In this document: one piece after another, positions 46,095-54,730 of the stretch | How the letters are laid out: every line of letters starts with the position of its first letter | Numbering within the stretch: position 1 is the stretch's first letter | Assembly: GCF_905332535.1 (NCBI RefSeq) | Contig: NZ_CAJOCF010000003.1 | Location: 62,001-126,000, forward strand | DNA length: 64,000 nt | Reading direction: 5' to 3' | Source: Latilactobacillus fragifolii | Lineage (GTDB): Bacteria > Bacillota > Bacilli > Lactobacillales > Lactobacillaceae | Translations under genes and position numbers: made by a program | The notes under the pieces: model-generated | The model's input: the letters and a program-made list of their open reading frames with translations, nothing else | What the model was told of the DNA's origin: nothing | The model's database searches: none

Positions 46095-47669
46095 TTATTT
46101 AACGAGATTTTCATCCGTATTTTGTAAGGCTTGGGCAGCGTCTTCAATTTGCCGCCGTACAGTCGCTCGTAGTTGATGATCAGTTAGCACAATCAACGTA
46201 TCACCAGCGCGAATCAACGTATCGCCATGCGGAATCAGTTCAGATTCACCACGAACAATCGCAATTAACAAACACGTCTTCGGCCAATCCACTTCGCGGA
46301 CTTGGCGATCCTCTAACGGTGCGCCAGCAAATACTGGTACTTCTAAGCGATCAGAAAATGTTGCCAACTTACGCTGTGGTTTACCGAGTGCACGTTGTAA
46401 TAATGACGCGTAGATGGGTGCGCCACCCATTAAATCAACGACAATGTAAGCCACTAACGATAAAATCGCCAATGGCATCAAGTGGACGAGTGAACCGACC
46501 ATTTCAGTCACTAATAAAATAGCTGTGAATGGGGCTTTCCCGATGCCAGCAAAGTACCCACCCATCGCAAAAATAATTAAATTAGGGACATAAATCGGTG
46601 CTAACCAGCCGAATTGAACCATCACAAGTCCATAAAGGGCCCCAATTAAAGCACCGAGTGATAAGATCGGCAGAAAAATCCCACCTGGTAGTCCCGAGCC
46701 ATATGAAACCATTGAAAATATAAATCGTAATAAGAATAAACCAGCAATCACACTAATCGTCGGCAGATTTTGGCCAAGGTGTGCAATCAAACCGTTACCA
46801 CCGCCTAAAATTTCCGGCCAAAAATAACCAATTGGTAAAACACATAACAATGGTACTAACCCGGTATACGCTTTTGGCAAGGGGATCTTTGCATAAAATT
46901 GCGGTAACCATAGCAATACCTTTTGATACGCGTATCCTAGTAATCCTAATATCACACCTAGGACCAACAAATGCCAATACTGATTAATTGGTAAGCTCTG
47001 CGCGTACGTAATATGTAAAGTCGGTGTTAAACCAAAGAAGTTCAACGAAATGAAATTTGCCGCAATCGCACTCGCTAACGATGTAATCCAGACTAATGGT
47101 GAAAAATTATGATAAATTTCTTCTAATACGAAAAAGGTCCCAGCAATCGGCGCATTAAACGCAGCCGATAAGCCAGCAGCTGCCCCGCTGGCGATCAAAA
47201 TGCGCCGATCTGCCCCGCGATTTTTAAGCTTAGCGGCAACCCCTTGCCCAATAGCAGCCCCCAGTTGAATCGACGGGCCTTCTCGTCCTAAAAATAACCC
47301 CGGTGCGATACTTAAAATACCACCAACAAATTTACGCCACAAGATTGACCACCAATTGAAATCAAACTCCCCTTCCAACTGTCCTTCAACTTGCGGAATC
47401 CCCGAACCACTAATATTCGGTTCTTTTTTTAGTAATTGGGCGGCCAACAGCCCAATCACTAAATTAGCGCCAATCAATGGTCCCCAGTACCACGGATGCA
47501 TATTTAACCCTTGATAGATAGTTATAATGAAGGCCAGCCCTTTTTCAATCGCTAAGCGAAATAAACTGACCACTAATCCAGTGAACGCCCCAACTAATAA
47601 TCCCTTGCCTACAAAGCGAAACCGCGTCTTATTAAACTGACTGGCGCGTCTAAGTCGTCCATTTTCCAC
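46095..47669 (-). CDS. ClC-family chloride channel/antiporter with C-terminal TrkA-C domain
   Basis: A 524-aa multi-spanning protein. The ClC selectivity motifs are GSGIPQVEG (about residues 92-100), GREGPSIQLGA with the gating Glu, and GLPGGIFLPIL. About ten membrane helices follow. The last 80 residues form a TrkA-C/RCK-like domain (VREVDWPKTCLLIAIVRGESELIPHGDTLI). The gating Glu is kept, so H+/Cl- exchange or fluoride export is possible. The start is GTG with GGAGGT upstream. It stands alone. Confidence 0.9.
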   Translation of the reverse strand: MENGRLRRASQFNKTRFRFVGKGLLVGAFTGLVVSLFRLAIEKGLAFIITIYQGLNMHPWYWGPLIGANLVIGLLAAQLLKKEPNISGSGIPQVEGQLEGEFDFNWWSILWRKFVGGILSIAPGLFLGREGPSIQLGAAIGQGVAAKLKNRGADRRILIASGAAAGLSAAFNAPIAGTFFVLEEIYHNFSPLVWITSLASAIAANFISLNFFGLTPTLHITYAQSLPINQYWHLLVLGVILGLLGYAYQKVLLWLPQFYAKIPLPKAYTGLVPLLCVLPIGYFWPEILGGGNGLIAHLGQNLPTISVIAGLFLLRFIFSMVSYGSGLPGGIFLPILSLGALIGALYGLVMVQFGWLAPIYVPNLIIFAMGGYFAGIGKAPFTAILLVTEMVGSLVHLMPLAILSLVAYIVVDLMGGAPIYASLLQRALGKPQRKLATFSDRLEVPVFAGAPLEDRQVREVDWPKTCLLIAIVRGESELIPHGDTLIRAGDTLIVLTDHQLRATVRRQIEDAAQALQNTDENLVK

Positions 47670-47748
47670 GTTTACCTAACCTCCATCTGATAGCTTTATA
47701 TACAGACTACCACGGAAATGGTGATTATCAAATGGCGAAGTTAATTAA

Positions 47749-47775
47749 AAGGCCAGCCATGAGTTGGCTGACCTT
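47749..47775 (-). terminator. Terminator of the decayed gene
   Basis: AAGG(C)CAGCCA / TGGCTG(A)CCTT hairpin with a U-rich tract on the minus strand, 2 nt past the remnant's stop codon. Confidence 0.65.
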
Positions 47776-47776
47776 G

Positions 47777-47970
47777 TTATAAATTAGCTTTAAAAAAATC
47801 AGTAATCATATCCATCAACGCCGGCTTCATCAGATGGCGTTCACTATTTCCCGTTAAAAATATCACGTTTCCAGCATAAGGTTGGCCTTTAATCTGCTGA
47901 TTAAATGTTGCCATTTGTTCATATCAAAAGACTCACCACTACTATCGCGAATGACCAACGAAAAAGCGGA
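47777..47970 (-). pseudogene. Remnant (C-terminal part) of a frameshifted gene
   Basis: The last 45 codons before the TAA at 47777 read MATFNQQIKGQPYAGNVIFL... and end MDMITDFFKANL. Immediately upstream, a different frame reads LVIRDSSGESFDMNKWQHL before running into a stop. Joined, they look like the tail of one globular protein split by a frameshift and cut at the 5' end. The style (LVI..., GNVIFLTGNS, C-terminal amphipathic helix) recalls serine-hydrolase/beta-lactamase-type proteins, but I would not name it. The remnant keeps its terminator. Confidence 0.55.
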
Positions 47971-47988
47971 TTAGGCGCTGGTGCTTAA

Positions 47989-48687
47989 TTATTTCGCCTC
48001 GCTAGCCAATGCTTGGCCCGCCTGATGAACCAGTTGAACACTATTAATCACTAGGGGAAAACCAATGTATGGCAATAACTGAACGATTGACCAAATTAGT
48101 TCTGCTTCAGTGTTACCTGCTTTGAGACTGCCGCGAGCATGTGCTTTAATTTGAAAATCAACATTTAATGCAATCAGCGCTAATAATTCAAACCGTTCAC
48201 GTTCTTTGACACTGAGTTCACTACGCCGATAAAAATCATTAAAAAAGTGTTGGGTTAACATTTCTGAAATAAACTGGCCTGCATTATCCGGCAAATCTTT
48301 GAGCAACTGTTTAATTTCAGTGCCATACAGTTTAGCCTGCACCTCAGCCCCAAAATGATCTGACTCCTGTGCGATGGGCTCTTGGACAACACGCTTCAAT
48401 TGTTCGAAAGTAAGGTTAATCTGCTCAACAGCCGCCAAAACCTTTGTGATCCCGATTATCGGTGACAATTGGTAGATGACTTCTAATATTTTTTCAGGCT
48501 TAATGCCTGCCTCGAATGCACTACGCGTTTGTGCTTGAATTAAATTCATCTGACCTTGAACCGCCATGGCAATTAGCGGGATGAACAACCGATCATTGGT
48601 CAAATGGGCGCGTGTCGCTTGATCGACATCAGCTAGTAATGGTTGAATTAACGTCTTAAATTGCGTAGTTTGTGCTAAATCATTCAT
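47989..48687 (-). CDS. Carboxymuconolactone decarboxylase (CMD/AhpD)-family protein
   Basis: About 232 aa with two CMD-like repeats: LIAMAVQGQMNLIQAQTRSAFEAGIKPEKILEVIYQL and LIALNVDFQIKAHARGSLKAGNTEAELIWSIVQL. Neither shows the CxxC of AhpD peroxidase-type members, so a thiol peroxidase role is unlikely. The start at 48687 overlaps the amidohydrolase stop (ATGAATGA). The frame is open to 48771, but those codons lie within the upstream gene. It is the last gene of the three-gene operon controlled, presumably, by the divergent LysR protein. Actual reaction unknown. Confidence 0.75.
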   Translation of the reverse strand: MNDLAQTTQFKTLIQPLLADVDQATRAHLTNDRLFIPLIAMAVQGQMNLIQAQTRSAFEAGIKPEKILEVIYQLSPIIGITKVLAAVEQINLTFEQLKRVVQEPIAQESDHFGAEVQAKLYGTEIKQLLKDLPDNAGQFISEMLTQHFFNDFYRRSELSVKERERFELLALIALNVDFQIKAHARGSLKAGNTEAELIWSIVQLLPYIGFPLVINSVQLVHQAGQALASEAK

Positions 48688-49612
48688 CCTTTTTAACCCC
48701 TTTTTGAATCGTGTGCCAATTTTCAAATAATATTTGTTGTTGCTGAAGTTGTGATAATTCAGTAGCCGCAATCGCTTGTTGAATCACTTTAGTTGGCCCA
48801 ATTGGTGGGATTCCCAATGGCGTATCGGTTCCAAATAGAACATGATCCACACCAAAAAAATCAACTGCTAATTGAATCGCACTTGGATTGCCTAACAATG
48901 CAGTATCCACATAGAATTTTTTAAAGGCTTGATACTTTTCTGGACCTTGAATATGGAAAATACGTTCACTAAAATAAGGGACCATTGCGCCAGCATGGTG
49001 GACAATTATTTTCAATTGTGGATAACGGTCGAAATAACCTTGGGCCACAATTGCATCCATCGCAAGCGTCTGTTCGTATTCCCAACTAAAAGTGAGGTTA
49101 TTATCTGGTTTACGTTCATCAAAAATAGGATGTAACCAAATCGGTTTTCCCAGTGTCGCCATTTTGGCAAATAACGGCTCGTACTCAGGACTGGTAATCG
49201 ATTGATTCAAGGCCCGTGTAAATAACTGAATCCCCGCTAATTTTGAAGATGACGCAACTTGTGTATCAATTATCTTTAAAGCCGCTGGGATGTTATTCAT
49301 GGGAACCATAGCAACTGCTGCTGGAAAGGTTTGTGGATATTTTTGAACAAGTTGAGCCAATTCTTCATTAGCCTGATAGCATAAATCAGCAGCTTGTGAA
49401 GCTGAGCCAAAGTCTTCAGGATTGAGATTGACATTAGAAATAATTTCTTGATGACCGGGTTCGATCGTCGCTATTCGTTTGGGGATGTCTGACAATAAGG
49501 GATTTTTCATCCACTCAGCTGTGTCCAAAGCATGGGGCGCTATTTGTAACATCTGCTTTAAAAATTTCGGGGGTAATACATGCGCAAAAACATCAATTAT
49601 TTCGTTTTGCAT
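48680..49612 (-). CDS. ACMSD-like metal-dependent amidohydrolase/decarboxylase
   Basis: About 310 aa of the amidohydrolase (TIM barrel) superfamily. The ACMSD-type pattern is present: IDVFAHVLPPKF at the N-terminus, KPIWLHPIFDE, IIVHHAGAMVPYFSERI and VLFGTDTPLGIPPIGP with the catalytic Asp. The first metal-binding His of the usual HxH is Phe (position 9). Relatives decarboxylate or hydrolyse small aromatic acids; the substrate is unknown. Start ATG 49612 lies 1 nt after the previous stop, with little ribosome binding site, so coupling is likely. Confidence 0.78.
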   Translation of the reverse strand: MQNEIIDVFAHVLPPKFLKQMLQIAPHALDTAEWMKNPLLSDIPKRIATIEPGHQEIISNVNLNPEDFGSASQAADLCYQANEELAQLVQKYPQTFPAAVAMVPMNNIPAALKIIDTQVASSSKLAGIQLFTRALNQSITSPEYEPLFAKMATLGKPIWLHPIFDERKPDNNLTFSWEYEQTLAMDAIVAQGYFDRYPQLKIIVHHAGAMVPYFSERIFHIQGPEKYQAFKKFYVDTALLGNPSAIQLAVDFFGVDHVLFGTDTPLGIPPIGPTKVIQQAIAATELSQLQQQQILFENWHTIQKGVKKDE

Positions 49613-49613
49613 A

Positions 49614-50258
49614 TTACAACCAACTTGGCTTATCGCCATCTGTTCCCGGCTTATTGATTCCCAAACTAGCTTGTTGATATTGCGTAGGATCTTTAATAAT
49701 CTTCACAATAACATCGGCCACACTGGCACGCGACACTTCAGTCCCCTTAAATGCTTCATCACGTTGCGTTAATTCATAATCGATTTCCGCCTTATCAGTC
49801 AACCAAGCAGGCCGTAACTGCGTTGTGATAATCGTTTGTTGTTGATCAATTAGTTGTGCTGATTGTCTAAAACCCGGTAAAAAATCGGCAATGGCGGTTT
49901 CATTCCAAGCACCAAACTTACCTGGTACTTCATGATAAGCCCCTAATGCACTATAAAAAATTAATCGTTTGACTTTCGCAACTGTCATCGCCTTTAAAAT
50001 GCTCTTAGTCGCATCAAATAAATCGGTCCCACCAACATTCGAATAGACTAAATCAATATCATTCATCGCGGTAATTAATTGATCAGTATTTTTGACATCT
50101 CCTTCAATCAATGTCACGCGCTCATTTTGTTCATATTTGCTTAACCGATTAGCTTGTCGTAAAAATAAATGCAATTGTAAATCAGTCTCAGCTAAAAGAC
50201 GTTCGATCACTAGCTGCGCCGTTTTACCATACGCGCCTAAAATTAATATTTTGTTCAT
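49614..50258 (-). CDS. NAD(P)-binding protein, NmrA/SDR-like
   Basis: About 214 aa. The N-terminal Rossmann motif is ILGAYGKTAQLVIERLL, followed by EGDVKNTDQLITAMNDIDLVYSNVGG and LIFYSALGAYHEVPGK. This is an atypical SDR/NAD(P)H-binding type that may reduce small molecules or sense redox state. AAGGAGTG precedes the ATG at 50258; a start 9 nt earlier is possible. It is the first gene of the operon with the amidohydrolase and CMD-like protein, and diverges from the LysR gene. Confidence 0.8.
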   Translation of the reverse strand: MNKILILGAYGKTAQLVIERLLAETDLQLHLFLRQANRLSKYEQNERVTLIEGDVKNTDQLITAMNDIDLVYSNVGGTDLFDATKSILKAMTVAKVKRLIFYSALGAYHEVPGKFGAWNETAIADFLPGFRQSAQLIDQQQTIITTQLRPAWLTDKAEIDYELTQRDEAFKGTEVSRASVADVIVKIIKDPTQYQQASLGINKPGTDGDKPSWL

Positions 50259-50399
50259 TGTCAACACTCCTTAATAATAATTGATTAACTTCTTTCTTTG
50301 ACTATAACTCTCTGTGACACCCATTATGAAAAGTTATCCAAAATCGATATATATAATTTAACGCCAAATTGAATATGCGTAAAATACTTATATTAATGT

Positions 50400-50424
50400 A
50401 TAATATGCCTAATAAGCATATTAT
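50400..50424. promoter_or_regulatory. Probable LysR-type operator in the divergent intergenic region
   Basis: Perfect 9-bp inverted repeat ATAATATGC-CTAATAA-GCATATTAT. A further half-site AATATGC sits upstream at about 50372-50378. It lies just before the lysR start (50443) and overlaps a TATAAT at 50399-50404, a layout typical for LysR autoregulation and activation of the divergent operon. Confidence 0.6.
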
Positions 50425-50442
50425 TGGGAATCAGGTGAAAAA

Positions 50443-51324
50443 ATGGAAATTCGTTTATTACGGTATTTTTGGACAGTCGCAAACGCAGAATCAGTTTCAA
50501 ATGCTGCTAAACAACTACATGTGACCCAACCCACATTAAGTCGCCAAATTCGCGAGTTAGAGGACTATTTAGGCACGCCACTTTTCTCACGAACACACCA
50601 TAAATTAGTTCTAACTGAGGCCGGCTTATTTCTTAAAAGCCGTGCTGAGGAAATATTAGCACTTGATCAAGCAACCGAACAAGTCTTCATTGATCAAAAA
50701 CAACAATTATTTAACGGTAACCTCCGGATAGGCTGTATTGAAGCGGATAATTCAGATACAATGGCTACAATACTAGCCGAACTAGTCCATGATTATCCTA
50801 ACATTACTTACGCCATCATCACTGGCAATGGCGATTTTATTACTGATCAATTAGACAAAGGGCTTATCGATGTTGCTATCCTAATTGAACCAATCAATAC
50901 CGCTAAATATTTTTCCATTCAATTACCTCGTGGTGAAAAATGGGGCCTCTTAGTGGCGAAAACAGCCTCTTTAGCTAGTAAATCAACTATAACGCCCAGT
51001 GATTTCACTGAATTACCCTTGATACTCCCCAATCGTCCAGCAGTGATGCGCATGTTGGCTGACTGGTATGGTCAAGCACAAGAAACCCTAAATATCACTG
51101 GGAGCTATAACTTACATTATAACATTTTGCCATTAGTTGAATTACAAACAACCAATGCACTAGTCATCGAAGGCGTCACTAAGTATAGGGATAATGACAA
51201 ATCAACCTTCATCCCCCTAGAGCCATCTATTCAAACCCATTGCCGCTTAGTGTGGCGCAAAGATCGCGTCCTCACTGCAGTGGCTTCTGAATATATCCGC
51301 CGTTTTAAAAAAGCATTCGCTTAA
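50443..51324 (+). CDS. LysR-family transcriptional regulator
   Basis: A 293-aa regulator. The N-terminal helix-turn-helix (about 1-60) shows AESVSNAAKQLHVTQPTLSRQIRELEDYLGTPLF, the LysR signature. The periplasmic-binding-like effector domain (about 90-290) contains GNLRIGCIEADNS and LVELQTTNALVIEGV. It diverges from the NmrA/amidohydrolase/CMD operon, its likely target. The LtrA gene follows 58 nt after its stop. The inducer is unknown. Confidence 0.9.
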   Translation: MEIRLLRYFWTVANAESVSNAAKQLHVTQPTLSRQIRELEDYLGTPLFSRTHHKLVLTEAGLFLKSRAEEILALDQATEQVFIDQKQQLFNGNLRIGCIEADNSDTMATILAELVHDYPNITYAIITGNGDFITDQLDKGLIDVAILIEPINTAKYFSIQLPRGEKWGLLVAKTASLASKSTITPSDFTELPLILPNRPAVMRMLADWYGQAQETLNITGSYNLHYNILPLVELQTTNALVIEGVTKYRDNDKSTFIPLEPSIQTHCRLVWRKDRVLTAVASEYIRRFKKAFA

Positions 51325-51382
51325 CATCCTAGCGAACTATCGTTTAAGTCAACATTGAACAAAGTTAATTGGAGTGAACATC

Positions 51383-52489
51383 ATGGATAACATTTTAACA
51401 AAACCCGTCAGTATGCTTGAATTATTCTACGATCTAGTCTTCGTTTATATGATTTCAAGAGCAACTGATTTAATTCATCACTTGGACCAAGGCGTGGTGA
51501 ATATAACCAACTTTTTAATTTTTGCAGTAGTAATCATTGTTTTTATTAATTCATGGATGGTCCAGACGGTCTACACGAATCGCTATGGACAATCATCTTG
51601 GACGGACGTTATATTTACTTTTACTGATATGATGATTGTCCTTTACCTATCAAATAGTTTTAATAAATGGCAAAATCATCAACGTTTTTTCTTGGCTGCT
51701 AGTTTATTATCCTTCACCCTTTGTCTACAATATCTAATCACTTATCGTAAAAGTAACCAACTTGATGACCGAAAAATTGCGACAATTTTTTCCCTAATTC
51801 TCGGTTTTCGTACTATCTCACTGTTACTTGGGGGGCTAATTCCCACAATTAGCGGTGTTTATATTGCTTTAATTGGGACACTAATCAGTTGGATTGCCCC
51901 CGGTTTAACTGGTACCTATACCAAAAAACACCCGATTATCTTCAGCCATTTGTTAGAGCGACTCACATTATTGATTATCATCACGTTTGGCGAAACGATT
52001 GTCGGAATTGCGCCTTACTTTACGCCAGAACACTTTTCAATCTGGTCCATTTTAATTTTTATGATTGTTGCAAATCTATTTTTCACCTATATTACAGAGT
52101 TTGACCATCTAATTGAAACCCAACGCCCAAATGAAACTGGTAATTTACTGATCTATCTCCATTATTTAATCCTGTTTGGCATTAGTTTAATCACCGTCGC
52201 GCTTCACTTTATCGATGATCGGATCGCTAATAAACTTTTTGCCACAATCTATTTATATAGCGGATTATTGCTATTTTACAGCGGAATTATTATTGCTAGT
52301 TACTATAATCGTCTTCAATTCAAATTAACCAAATCAACTGCTATCGGGGTGTTCGCCATTGTTGGCTGTGGCTTAGTTATCATTTTAAGCAAGCCTAATA
52401 TGATGATGCTCACTGTAACCAGTGCCCTGGTCACTTCATTAGTCACGGCACTAGTGCTGAAAAAACTAATCAAGCGTAATGCGCATTGA
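51383..52489 (+). CDS. Low-temperature-requirement protein A (LtrA)-like membrane protein
   Basis: About 368 aa, highly hydrophobic with about ten predicted helices. It begins ...VSMLELFYDLVFVYMISRATDLI, with the ELFYDLVFV motif that typifies LtrA proteins, and also has LLERLTLLIIITFGETIVGI. I start at the ATG at 51383 behind TTGGAGTGAAC; the frame opens 9 nt earlier. Function of the family is poorly known (first noted in cold growth of Listeria). It lies close behind lysR and may be cotranscribed. Confidence 0.82.
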   Translation: MDNILTKPVSMLELFYDLVFVYMISRATDLIHHLDQGVVNITNFLIFAVVIIVFINSWMVQTVYTNRYGQSSWTDVIFTFTDMMIVLYLSNSFNKWQNHQRFFLAASLLSFTLCLQYLITYRKSNQLDDRKIATIFSLILGFRTISLLLGGLIPTISGVYIALIGTLISWIAPGLTGTYTKKHPIIFSHLLERLTLLIIITFGETIVGIAPYFTPEHFSIWSILIFMIVANLFFTYITEFDHLIETQRPNETGNLLIYLHYLILFGISLITVALHFIDDRIANKLFATIYLYSGLLLFYSGIIIASYYNRLQFKLTKSTAIGVFAIVGCGLVIILSKPNMMMLTVTSALVTSLVTALVLKKLIKRNAH

Positions 52490-52555
52490 GTATCGATTAG
52501 TTTGAAACTGGCCGCTACTTCTTTGCATTACTTCTAAACCCCTTAAACTTTTTGC

Positions 52556-52586
52556 TTGACTTACAGCTACTCTAAGGGATTATCAT
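52556..52586 (+). promoter_or_regulatory. MerR-type promoter (19-bp spacer) upstream of the SDR gene
   Basis: TTGACT (52556-52561) and TATCAT (52581-52586) are 19 nt apart, too long for normal sigma-A use. A dyad CTTACAG-CTA-CTCTAAG (52560-52576) fills the spacer. That combination is the hallmark of MerR-family activators, including those acting on alcohol dehydrogenase genes. No merR gene lies in the window. Confidence 0.65.
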
Positions 52587-52596
52587 AGACGATGTG

Positions 52597-52629
52597 CAGC
52601 AATGACTGATATTTTGTCAGTCATTGCTG
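52597..52629 (+). repeat. Hairpin at the 5' end of the SDR transcript
   Basis: Perfect 13-bp inverted repeat CAGCAATGACTGA-TATTTTG-TCAGTCATTGCTG. It lies just downstream of the predicted start site of the MerR-type promoter. With little U after it, it may protect the mRNA end or attenuate rather than terminate the upstream LtrA transcript. Confidence 0.5.
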
Positions 52630-52637
52630 TTTAATAA

Positions 52638-53468
<831 letters not shown>

Positions 53469-53530
53469 GCAGCCATTTTTATATTCCCCATCTTAGTCGC
53501 TAAAAAATAGTTTAATAATGAAAGGAATTG

Positions 53531-53576
53531 ACCACTGAGTTAGTGTTATTAATCTTCTCAGTGGTTCGGGTATAAT
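53531..53576 (+). promoter_or_regulatory. Hairpin and -10 box directly before the zinc ADH start
   Basis: Inverted repeat ACCACTGAG (53531-53539) / CTCAGTGGT (53557-53565). A perfect TATAAT (53571-53576) ends 4 nt before the ATG. No ribosome binding site lies in between. The -35 is poor. Confidence 0.5.
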
Positions 53577-53580
53577 ACTT

Positions 53581-54630
53581 ATGAAAACTGCAATTTTTGA
53601 AAAAGCGGGATTAATCGCCGTCGAAGAAGTTGATCAACCAAGTTTACAAGCTGATGATGATGTCATCATCAAAGTCGTTCGTGCCTGCGTCTGTGGTTCT
53701 GATCTTTGGTCATATGCCAACGGTGATCACAAAAAACCACATTCAGTCAATGATGGCCATGAAGCACTAGGCATTGTTGAATCTGTAGGTTCAGCTATCA
53801 CAACTGTCAAACCAGGTGATTTTGTCATCGCCCCATTTACACATGGTTGTGGCGAATGTGACGCTTGCCGGGCTGGCTTTGATGGCACATGTGATCGGCA
53901 TCAAGGTGGTACCAACTGGTCTAACGGATTCCAATCAGAATACATCCGTTTCCCATACGCCAATTGGGCTTTAGTTAAAGTCCCAGGACAACCCTCAGAC
54001 TACACAGAAGGGATGCTAAAATCACTGACAACTTTAGCAGATGTTATGCCAACTGGTTATCATGCTGCCCGCTGTGCAAATGTCCAAAAAGGAGACAAAG
54101 TCGTCGTTATCGGTGATGGTGCTGTTGGCCAATGTGCTGTGATTGCCGCTAAAATGCGTGGTGCCTCACAAATTGTTCTAATGAGTCGTCATGAAGATCG
54201 TCAACAAATGGCTCGCCAATCTGGCGCTACCGCGGTAGTTGCAGAACGTGGCGCAGAAGGGATTGCTAAAGTGCGTGAAATCTTAGGTGGTGGCGCCGAT
54301 GCCGCCTTAGAATGTGTCGGTACGGAAGCCGCTATTGACCAAGCCTTGGGTGTTTTGCATAATGGTGGCCGCATTGGATATGTGGGTGTTCCTCATTATA
54401 ATAATCATGCGCTAGGTTCAACATTCGCCCAAAACATTGCAATCGCCGGCGGATCAGCTTCAGTCACAACTTATGACAAAGAAATTTTACTAAAAGCTGT
54501 CCTTGACGGGGCCATTAATCCTGGTCGGGTCTTCACCAAAACTTATACGCTAGATAATATTAATCAAGCTTACCAAGATATGAAGGATCGAAAAACAATC
54601 AAATCAATGGTAGTTGTCGCTGACAAATAG
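53581..54630 (+). CDS. Zinc-dependent alcohol dehydrogenase (MDR family)
   Basis: A 349-aa zinc ADH. Catalytic zinc ligands are in ACVCGSDLW and GHEALG. The structural zinc lobe is GCGECDACRAGFDGTCD (four Cys, about 99-114). The Rossmann motif is VVIGDGAVGQCAVIAAK. Its start is MKTAIFEKAG. No Shine-Dalgarno sequence is visible, and a TATAAT ends 4 nt upstream, so the message may be leaderless or expressed by readthrough from the SDR gene 112 nt upstream. Its substrate is unknown; the link with the SDR suggests related alcohols or aldehydes. It ends at a strong terminator. Confidence 0.88.
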   Translation: MKTAIFEKAGLIAVEEVDQPSLQADDDVIIKVVRACVCGSDLWSYANGDHKKPHSVNDGHEALGIVESVGSAITTVKPGDFVIAPFTHGCGECDACRAGFDGTCDRHQGGTNWSNGFQSEYIRFPYANWALVKVPGQPSDYTEGMLKSLTTLADVMPTGYHAARCANVQKGDKVVVIGDGAVGQCAVIAAKMRGASQIVLMSRHEDRQQMARQSGATAVVAERGAEGIAKVREILGGGADAALECVGTEAAIDQALGVLHNGGRIGYVGVPHYNNHALGSTFAQNIAIAGGSASVTTYDKEILLKAVLDGAINPGRVFTKTYTLDNINQAYQDMKDRKTIKSMVVVADK

Positions 54631-54666
54631 CGCTATTTAGTCTTTTATAGTCTATTGGGACAACCT

Positions 54667-54711
54667 AAAAAGCCCCTATTATTGGATTTAGTCCAATAAT
54701 AGGGGCTTTTT
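54667..54711. terminator. Bidirectional terminator
   Basis: Perfect 20-bp stem AAAAAGCCCCTATTATTGGA, five-nt loop TTTAG, then its complement ending TTTTT. It ends the ADH gene (plus) and the SnoaL-like gene (minus). Confidence 0.92.
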
Positions 54712-54730
54712 GATTTACAAAAAAACGCTG

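Noticed and set aside
53518-53538. Six-codon frame MKGIDH before the ADH, a possible leader peptide
   Set aside because: No ribosome binding site and no run of regulatory codons; it ends inside the hairpin arm by chance.
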